64,000 nt of DNA, taken from positions 1-64,000 of the forward strand of contig JAYVTO010000123.1 in the NCBI GenBank assembly GCA_043788745.1, written 5' to 3'. Source of the DNA: JBBQWZ01 sp043788745 (GTDB lineage: Bacteria > Acidobacteriota > Terriglobia > Bryobacterales > Bryobacteraceae). Position 1 is the stretch's first letter. Every line of letters starts with the position of its first letter. Below, one piece after another: positions 58,022 to 64,000 of this stretch. A model generated the notes under the pieces. It saw only the letters and a program-made list of their open reading frames with translations, made no database searches and was not told where the DNA came from. Made by a program: the position numbers and the translations under genes.

Positions 58022-59146
58022 CTAGCGATTCATGTTGTAAGTGAACGCGAACTGCAGCTTCACCTGGTCGCCCTTGAATCCGGTGGGCAGGGGCGGAAAA
58101 GGATGCGAGGCGCTGATGCCAGTGACTGCGGCGCGATCCAGCGCTTCCGCGCCGGAGGGCGTGGCGATCACCAGTTTCGGAACGCGGCCGCTGCGGTCGA
58201 CGATGAACTGGATGAGCACGCGGCCGCGGCGGCCTTCTAGGCGCGCGCTCTCCGGAATAACAGCGAGCCAGTTGCGTCGCACCGTGGCGAGAATCTGCGT
58301 AAGATACGGCTTGAAGTCGACGCCTTGGGGATCGCTGAGCAGTTCGAGACTGGATGCGGTGCCGCGTTGCGAGGGAGGCGAGAAGGGGTTCGAGTTCTCG
58401 CCCGCGTCGTCGCCAACCGTGAGTCCGCCGCCGCCTGGTTTGGCGGACTTGCGGATGGCATCGTCCAAAGACTGCTTGGGCAGGGCGAGTTTCGGCTGCT
58501 GGTTGCTCTGAGGGCTGGCGAACTGAGCTCCGGGCGTTTCGAAGGCCATCTTCGGCTTTTCGTTTGCCTTGGTCACGGTGTTGGCTGGCGCCACCGGCGC
58601 CTGAGCTACGGGCGGAGGGGGCACGTTCGGTGTACCCAGCGTGGGGGCGAGGGCTGTAACCTTTGGCGCCTCGATCCTGGGCGGTTCGAGCGGGACGATC
58701 GGCCCGGGAGGCGGTGCGACGGGACGAGGCGTCGACGGCGGCTGAAACGGCTTCGGCTCGGCGCGCGCCTGCAGGCCTTCGGCGTTGACTTCGAGAGCGG
58801 GCTTCGCGCGATTCGGTGCGGTTTGGGTCGGCAGCGCGATCTTCTCTTTCGGAATTACCGGAGCAATGAGGCGGATGGCTTTGCGCGCGTCGACGAGGGG
58901 AGCTTTCGCGATCTGGCGGGGAGGCTGCGGGGCAAAATAAATCAGCCAGACAAGACCCGGGACAAACAGAAGGTGGGCGAGCAGTGAGCCCACAGCGGCG
59001 ATCGCGGGTGAAGACTCCGTGCGGTGCTGTTCGAGCAGCAGCAGGTGGAGGTCTTCGTCGCGGATTGGAGGAGCTTGGACTGGCACGGAAGGGCGAATCT
59101 CCAAGTTCGCACAAACGAGGGGCCGAAGGGCACGCCGTCTACGCAA
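58022..59146 (-). CDS. TonB family energy transducer protein
   Basis: The frame is 374 codons from TTG 59146; TTG 59101 is a plausible shorter start. One membrane helix (IAAVGSLLAHLLFVPGLVWLIYF near residues 48-70) is followed by a Pro/Ala-rich periplasmic spacer and a C-terminal TonB-like domain: RGRVLIQFIVDRSGRVPKLVI and PFPPLPTGFKG near the end. The last part contacts outer-membrane receptors. It lies 30 bases after the Gfo/Idh gene on the same strand. No ExbB/ExbD or receptor gene is nearby. Confidence 0.87.
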   Translation of the reverse strand: MRRRRALRPLVCANLEIRPSVPVQAPPIRDEDLHLLLLEQHRTESSPAIAAVGSLLAHLLFVPGLVWLIYFAPQPPRQIAKAPLVDARKAIRLIAPVIPKEKIALPTQTAPNRAKPALEVNAEGLQARAEPKPFQPPSTPRPVAPPPGPIVPLEPPRIEAPKVTALAPTLGTPNVPPPPVAQAPVAPANTVTKANEKPKMAFETPGAQFASPQSNQQPKLALPKQSLDDAIRKSAKPGGGGLTVGDDAGENSNPFSPPSQRGTASSLELLSDPQGVDFKPYLTQILATVRRNWLAVIPESARLEGRRGRVLIQFIVDRSGRVPKLVIATPSGAEALDRAAVTGISASHPFPPLPTGFKGDQVKLQFAFTYNMNR

Positions 59147-59176
59147 CGACGTTCGCGGTGGGCATTCGGTTGCCCC

Positions 59177-60127
59177 CTACGGCTTTGCCAGGGATTCGGC
59201 GACGATGGCCGCGTGTTCCTCGATACAGGCAAGAATGCTCTCGGCGACCTCCAGAGCGCGCAACGCGTCTTCGCCTGCCACCTTCGGCGTCGTTCGGTGC
59301 TCGACGCAATCGAGGAATGATTCAAGTTCAAGGCGCAGGGGTTCGGCGGGTTCGACCTTGAGTTGCTCCATGCCGAATCGGCCTCCGCCGACTGAGATAG
59401 ACATCGCTTCGCGCTTGGCGTAATCGACCGAGATGTATTGATGAGGCTGGAACAGGCGGAGCTTGCGGACTCGCTCCGTCGAGACGCGGCTCGCGGTGAG
59501 GTTCGCGATACAGCCTCCGGGGAAGGCGAGGCGCACGTTGGCGAGATCGACTTTGGAAGAGAGGATGCAAATTCCAGCGGCGCGGACCTCTTCAGGCATT
59601 GTGCCGGTAAGGGCGAGGACGATGTCGATGTCATGGATCATCAGGTCGAGCACGACGTCGACGTCGAGGCTCCGCGGACTGAATTCGCTGAGCCTGTGAA
59701 TTTCAAAGAAGAGCGGCTTGTTGACGATCTTTTCGATCGCCTGGACGGCGGGATTGAAGCGTTCGAGGTGCCCGACTTGGAGGAGACGGCTTTTGCGGGC
59801 GGCGGTTTCGACCAGGCGGCGGGCGTTGGCGGCAAAGTCGGCAATCGGTTTCTCGACCAGGACATCGAGACCGGCTTCGAGGAATTGGCAGCCGAGGTCG
59901 GCGTGGCTGACTGTGGGTGTCGCAACGATGGCGGCGTCGGCGACGGCAGCAGCTTCGGCGGCGTTCGTGAGCACGGGGCAGTTGTAGGTAGCGGCAAACT
60001 GCTGGGCTACAGCCGGATCGCGATCGAGGACTCCTGCAATGTGCGCCATCGGAATCTCGCTGAGAACTCGCAGATGATTCTTACCGAAGGCTCCGGCGCC
60101 GGCGACGACCACTCGTGTTTTCTTCAA
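59177..60127 (-). CDS. Gfo/Idh/MocA family oxidoreductase
   Basis: The 316-aa NAD(P)-binding protein has VVVAGAGAFGKNHLRVL near residue 6, a canonical EKP motif in LVEKPIADFAANA near 91, and HLERFNPAVQAIE near 118. The C-terminal half has the usual beta-sheet face for sugar or sugar-nucleotide binding (MIHDIDIVLAL). It may oxidise a sugar or UDP-sugar. It is divergent from the propeller kinase gene with 76 bases between starts and followed by the TonB gene. Substrate unknown. Confidence 0.92.
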   Translation of the reverse strand: MKKTRVVVAGAGAFGKNHLRVLSEIPMAHIAGVLDRDPAVAQQFAATYNCPVLTNAAEAAAVADAAIVATPTVSHADLGCQFLEAGLDVLVEKPIADFAANARRLVETAARKSRLLQVGHLERFNPAVQAIEKIVNKPLFFEIHRLSEFSPRSLDVDVVLDLMIHDIDIVLALTGTMPEEVRAAGICILSSKVDLANVRLAFPGGCIANLTASRVSTERVRKLRLFQPHQYISVDYAKREAMSISVGGGRFGMEQLKVEPAEPLRLELESFLDCVEHRTTPKVAGEDALRALEVAESILACIEEHAAIVAESLAKP

Positions 60128-60203
60128 TTTGTCTCCCGTGGTTCCAGAAAAACCTGAACCTTAAGTCTAATGAAAAACGCTGAGCCAGCCGAATCACTCT
60201 TAG

Positions 60204-63200
60204 GTGAGATCTCGTCCAACGGTTCGCACAATCTTCGCAACGTCCCTGATCACAGGCATTATCGTCGTTATGACGCCGGGAAACGCGTTCGGCCAACGAT
60301 ACAACTTTAAGTTGTACGGCGACGAGCAGGGGCTCCACAATCTGGCCGCCCAGACTGTGACACAAGACCGTTCCGGCTTTCTCTGGGTGGGGACGCAGAA
60401 CGGCTTGTATCGTTACGACGGAGATCAATTTTTAGAGTTTGACCGGCACCGGGGGCTGCCCTCCGCGCGAATCGAATCGCTGTATGAATCGGCCGATGGG
60501 ACACTGTGGGTGGGCACCCGGGTTGGTTTAGCGAAGCGGTCCGGGAGCGGGGACTTCGTGGCAGTGCCGCTGCCGGCAGCGGCAGGCATTCTCGGGCGGT
60601 CCGGTATTGCGTCGGACCGAAGCGGTGCTCTGTACTTCGCGACGGAGAACGGTCTGCGTGTTGGAACACCGGACGGCAAGGGTGGTCTACATCTGTCCAT
60701 CGTCGCGCATCCGGTAGGACCGCTGGGGCCGGAGGCGAACATGGTGTTCGTCGACGGCAGAGATACTGTTTGGTTCGGGTGCGGCGAGCGGCTTTGCCGA
60801 GTGGAGGGCGGAAAGGCCCGAGTCGTGGGCCCTGAAGAAGGTCTGCCGATGATGAAGTGGTTCGCCATGCTGGGCGATCTCGACGGCAACTTGTGGGTGC
60901 GCAGCCAAACCGAGTTGTACGTGCGCCCTGCCGGCGAACAGCGGTTTGTCCAGCAAACGGGGACGCTTCCGCCGTCGACGAATACGTATCCGACTTTGTC
61001 GATGGACCGCGAGGGACGTCTTCTTGTGCCGAATCTCCAGGGGATCGCGCGGCGGAGCAAAAACGGTTGGGAGATCATTGAAGCCCGCGACGGGTTGATG
61101 TCGAACGACATCTCGAAGGTTTTTCAGGATCGCGAAGGCGCCACGTGGGTCGCAATGCTGGGGACAGGCTTAGCCAGATGGATCGGCTATGGCGAGTGGA
61201 GCGGTTGGACCGAGCAGGAAGGACTCAGCCGCGAATCGGTTTGGAGCCTCGCGCACGGCCTGGACGGCACCCTGTGGGTCGGCACGCAATACGGATTGAA
61301 CTACTCGACCACCGCAACGGGCGCCATGGGGTTCCGGCCGAAACCGATCCAGGGTCTTGAGATGATCCGAAGCCTGGCGACTGGCAAAGACGGGCGAATT
61401 TGGATCGGAGGCGATCCGAGTGGAGTGATGGATCTGGACCCGCGAACAGGGGCGGTCCGGCGGTACGGGCCGCAGCAAGGCATCGATAGTAATCAGATCT
61501 TGCATCTTGGGTTCGACCACGAGGCGAGGCTCTGGGCAGCCACACGACAAGGGTTGTTCCGGCAGAAGGCTAGCGGCCTTGCGAGTTTCGAGAAGCTCTC
61601 CCCGCCGGGTACGGACAGGAACGAAGTGTTCTATTCTGTCGCGGCACAAGGCTCGAACATGTGGGCAACGGGAAGTCGCGGTCTGGCACGGTGGGACGGC
61701 GCAAAGTGGATTCGCCTGACAAGCCAGGATGGCTTGCGGAGCACCATGGTCTCCGCGTTGGCCATGGACTCCGACGGCTCTGCATGGGTTGGGTATCGCG
61801 ATTCCTACGGATTGACACACATTCGCTTCACAGAGGGCAAGGCTGTATTGGAGCACGTGTCCCAACAGAGCGGATTACGGTCCGACAAGGTTATCTCAAT
61901 CGCGTTCGATCGGCGCGGTTGGATGTGGGTTGGCACCGATCGGGGCGTGGACGCTTGGGATCGGGCGCGTTGGCGTCACTTCGGCAAAGCGGATGGCTTG
62001 ATCTGGGAGGATTGCAACAGCAGTGCGTTGTTGACAGACCCGGATGGCACAGTTTGGATCGGCACGAGCCGAGGACTATCGCGTCACGTGCCCTCGACTC
62101 TCGTGCCGACCGGATTTCCTCCACCGGTGGTCTTTACGTCGGTTCGATTGGGACAACAGACAGTGGACCCAGCGGCATCGCCGAAGGTACCGTACTCCGA
62201 CAATTCCCTGGTAGTCCGATTCGCGGCGCTGACATTCCAACAGGAAAGCCAAGTGGTTTTCCGGTATCGGCTGGGCGACTCGGGTGGCTGGAGAGAGACC
62301 AATCAGCGAGAACTGATTTATCCGAAGTTGCTGCCTGGAACCTACACGCTCGAAATCACGGCGAGGAACGCACAGGGTATCTGGAGCGCCGAGCCGGCGA
62401 AGATGCAGTTTGAAGTGAATCCGCCGTGGTTTCTGTCCTGGTGGTTCCGCGGTGCGATGGTGGCGTTGATGTTCGTGCTGGGCAGAGTCCTCTGGGTGCG
62501 GCGAACGCGGCGCACGGAACTTGAGAAGATGCGTCTCGAAGCTGCGGTGGAAGACCGGACGCGCGAGCTGTCGCTTGAGAAGCAACGGTTGCTTACCGAG
62601 AAGTCGCGGACGGATCAGCAGAAGAAAGAAATCGAACGCTTATTGACTGAGGCCCAACAGGCGAGCCGGTTGAAGAGCGAATTTTTGGCAAACATGAGCC
62701 ACGAGATTCGAACGCCGATGAACGGCATTCTCGGGATGACGGGGATCGTTCTGGCGTCCGAGCTAACCGCGGAGCAGCGCGAATACCTTGAACTAGCCAA
62801 GCTGTCGGCGGACTCATTGCTGACGATTCTGAACGATGTCCTCGATTTCTCGAAGATCGAAGCCGGGAGGCTAGACCTTAGCGTGATGCCGTTTGCGATC
62901 GAGGAGTGCGTGTGCGGTGCGAGTCGAACGATGAACTTGACTGCATCACAGAAGGGCTTGTCGCTCGAATGCACGGTTGATCCGGACGTGCCGAAAAATC
63001 TACTCGGAGATCCCGATAGACTACGTCAGATTCTGTTGAATCTGGTTTCGAACGCGATCAAGTTCACAGAGGAAGGCGGCATCAACATCCGCGTGTTTGT
63101 CGCGGAAAAGCAGTTGGATGGCGTCGTGCTTCAGTTTTCGGTGAAAGACACCGGAATCGGCGTGCCAGAGGAGAAGCTCGCGATCATCTTCGAGGCGTTC

Positions 63201-63818
63201 CGTCAAGCGGATGGGTCGACGACGAGAAAGTACGGCGGCACGGGGCTGGGCTTGGCAATCTGTGTCCGGTTGGCTGAGTTGATGGGCGGCCGCATTTGGG
63301 CGGAGAGCGTTCCGGGCGCTGGAAGCACGTTCCATTTCACGGCGAAGCTTGAATTCGGCGATTCTATCCCTTCGTCCGAGATACCCAGCTTGAAACAGTT
63401 GGTCGATGCCGTACACGAAGCGTCCGAGCCTGCGAGGCCTCTGCGAATCCTGGTCGCGGAAGACAACATGGTGAATCAACGCTTGGTGTCAAGGCTACTC
63501 GAGCGCCGAAAGCACAGCGTCGTTCTCGCCGGCAGTGGGCGCGAGGCGGTGAAGGCGGCAGTAAGCGAATCGTTCGACATCATCCTGATGGACGTGCAGA
63601 TGCCTGACATGGATGGCCTTGACGCCACTATGAGGCTCCGGGGACTGGGTTTGACGACGCCCATCCTTGCAATCACGGCACACGCACTGCCGGGTGATCG
63701 TGAGCGATGCCTGGCGGCTGGCATGGATGGATTCCTAAACAAGCCGATCGACGCGGCGCGTCTGACAGAGACGGTGGAAGCTGCGGCCGCAGCAGCGCGA
63801 CCGGCAACTGCGTCCTGA
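60204..63818 (+). CDS. two-component propeller hybrid histidine kinase (REC at C-terminus)
   Basis: The 1204-aa protein has a signal peptide (near residues 8-29) and a two-seven-bladed periplasmic propeller (about 35-660) made of Reg_prop units such as QDRSGFLWVGTQNGLYRYDG. A Y_Y_Y domain (about 680-755), one membrane helix (about 760-775), coiled coil, HisKA with His about 833 (NMSHEIRTPMN), HATPase_c with NAIKF, DTGIGVP and GGTGLGLA, and a REC domain with Asp about 1130 (ILMDVQMPDMDG) follow. Layout is that of Bacteroides-type hybrid two-component systems that sense oligosaccharides; here no polysaccharide locus is adjacent, and no AraC output domain is fused. Confidence 0.95.
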   Translation: MRSRPTVRTIFATSLITGIIVVMTPGNAFGQRYNFKLYGDEQGLHNLAAQTVTQDRSGFLWVGTQNGLYRYDGDQFLEFDRHRGLPSARIESLYESADGTLWVGTRVGLAKRSGSGDFVAVPLPAAAGILGRSGIASDRSGALYFATENGLRVGTPDGKGGLHLSIVAHPVGPLGPEANMVFVDGRDTVWFGCGERLCRVEGGKARVVGPEEGLPMMKWFAMLGDLDGNLWVRSQTELYVRPAGEQRFVQQTGTLPPSTNTYPTLSMDREGRLLVPNLQGIARRSKNGWEIIEARDGLMSNDISKVFQDREGATWVAMLGTGLARWIGYGEWSGWTEQEGLSRESVWSLAHGLDGTLWVGTQYGLNYSTTATGAMGFRPKPIQGLEMIRSLATGKDGRIWIGGDPSGVMDLDPRTGAVRRYGPQQGIDSNQILHLGFDHEARLWAATRQGLFRQKASGLASFEKLSPPGTDRNEVFYSVAAQGSNMWATGSRGLARWDGAKWIRLTSQDGLRSTMVSALAMDSDGSAWVGYRDSYGLTHIRFTEGKAVLEHVSQQSGLRSDKVISIAFDRRGWMWVGTDRGVDAWDRARWRHFGKADGLIWEDCNSSALLTDPDGTVWIGTSRGLSRHVPSTLVPTGFPPPVVFTSVRLGQQTVDPAASPKVPYSDNSLVVRFAALTFQQESQVVFRYRLGDSGGWRETNQRELIYPKLLPGTYTLEITARNAQGIWSAEPAKMQFEVNPPWFLSWWFRGAMVALMFVLGRVLWVRRTRRTELEKMRLEAAVEDRTRELSLEKQRLLTEKSRTDQQKKEIERLLTEAQQASRLKSEFLANMSHEIRTPMNGILGMTGIVLASELTAEQREYLELAKLSADSLLTILNDVLDFSKIEAGRLDLSVMPFAIEECVCGASRTMNLTASQKGLSLECTVDPDVPKNLLGDPDRLRQILLNLVSNAIKFTEEGGINIRVFVAEKQLDGVVLQFSVKDTGIGVPEEKLAIIFEAFRQADGSTTRKYGGTGLGLAICVRLAELMGGRIWAESVPGAGSTFHFTAKLEFGDSIPSSEIPSLKQLVDAVHEASEPARPLRILVAEDNMVNQRLVSRLLERRKHSVVLAGSGREAVKAAVSESFDIILMDVQMPDMDGLDATMRLRGLGLTTPILAITAHALPGDRERCLAAGMDGFLNKPIDAARLTETVEAAAAAARPATAS

Positions 63819-63935
63819 GAAGGCGTCTGAAGGTTGTACCCACCCGTTGTCGATAACGGCCTGGCGCGCGATGGACGTCTGTTCAGAAGCACCTTGCAGT
63901 CTATTGAATCCCGCCGCGTGAGCGTACCTTTTGGT

Positions 63936-63962
63936 GAAGTAGGCAGGGCCGAAGTAGGCAGG
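63936..63962. repeat. 12-bp direct repeat, 15-bp period
   Basis: GAAGTAGGCAGG occurs at 63936-63947 and again at 63951-63962, with GCC between. It lies between the kinase gene and a gene entering from the right edge. Confidence 0.8.
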
Positions 63963-63964
63963 CG

Positions 63965-64000
63965 TTACTCGGCCGGCAGGAAGCCCTCGATGGAGATTCC
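63965..64000 (-). CDS. C-terminal end of a gene entering from the right edge
   Basis: A minus-strand frame is open from the right edge and ends GISIEGFLPAE-stop (TAA, complement of 63965-63967). Only 11 codons are visible. The frame is plausible but cannot be assigned. Confidence 0.3.
   Translation of the reverse strand, partial: GISIEGFLPAE

Noticed and set aside
57954..59114. 386-residue minus-strand frame over the TonB gene
   Set aside because: It is an Arg/Pro/Ser-rich shadow in another frame of the TonB gene, whose membrane helix and C-terminal domain are clear.
1..64000. CRISPR array, rRNA, tRNA, insertion sequence or prophage
   Set aside because: No regular spacer-repeat series, RNA gene fold, transposase or integrase motif was seen on either strand; short repeats found are isolated.

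Overview
The window is a chromosomal segment from a GC-rich heterotrophic bacterium, most likely an Acidobacteriota member of the Bryobacterales/Solibacter type. This is inferred from gene content, not from a marker gene. The pointers are the DUF1501 + DUF1549/DUF1553 + WD40 + pre-peptidase-C cluster (typical of Planctomycetota and Solibacter-like Acidobacteriota), an orphan two-unit MacB/FtsX permease of the acidobacterial ADOP type, a periplasmic two-component-propeller hybrid kinase, and many secreted beta-propeller proteins. I saw no rRNA or tRNA gene, CRISPR array, transposase or prophage gene.

Layout. 1-3.2 kb: a propeller protein cut by the window edge and a secreted S55-type protein. 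3.4-4.1 kb: a Phd/VapC toxin-antitoxin pair with a promoter and palindromic operator. 4.2-12.5 kb: a complete-looking reductive pyrimidine catabolism operon: NCS1 permease, PreT, PreA, dihydropyrimidinase, N-carbamoyl-beta-alanine amidohydrolase, and (methyl)malonate-semialdehyde dehydrogenase. It should import uracil/thymine and convert them to beta-alanine or beta-aminoisobutyrate and then acyl-CoA; no aminotransferase is present here. PreA ends at an amber codon followed by an in-frame family-like tail. 12.6-13.3 kb: DUF1223. 13.6-21.0 kb: DUF1501/PSD1/WD40/PPC operon with an inserted DUF2283 gene. 21.4-28.0 kb: membrane spermidine-synthase-like protein, RecN and an ADOP permease, then a decayed PIN toxin gene. 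28.4-32.5 kb: metallophosphoesterase, esterase and a cytosolic hybrid kinase with REC and HPt. 32.5-37.6 kb: MutS2, NUDIX, SMP-30 lactonase, DUF1684, VOC.

37.6-46.9 kb is accessory: PQQ-type propeller, MBL hydrolases, a Baeyer-Villiger-type monooxygenase, a D-aminoacylase coupled to an MBL protein, a Gly/Tyr-rich secreted protein, unknown small genes, and a broken EF-hand/propeller gene. 47.0-50.3 kb: two paralogous coupled MFS transporters and a TPR-like protein with one c-heme motif. 50.4-54.3 kb: a tightly packed run of an enolase-superfamily enzyme, polysaccharide deacetylase, acyl carrier protein, ketosynthase and small membrane protein; it is the most unusual grouping here. 54.5-60.1 kb: molybdopterin-binding protein, argC-argB-acetyltransferase (early arginine synthesis), TonB and a Gfo/Idh oxidoreductase. 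60.2-63.8 kb: a giant propeller hybrid kinase.

None of this is a clear-cut new defence or mobile system. The best leads are the PreA amber codon, two decaying genes whose lesions can be read base by base, the ACP/ketosynthase/deacetylase/enolase cluster, and several palindromic control sites.
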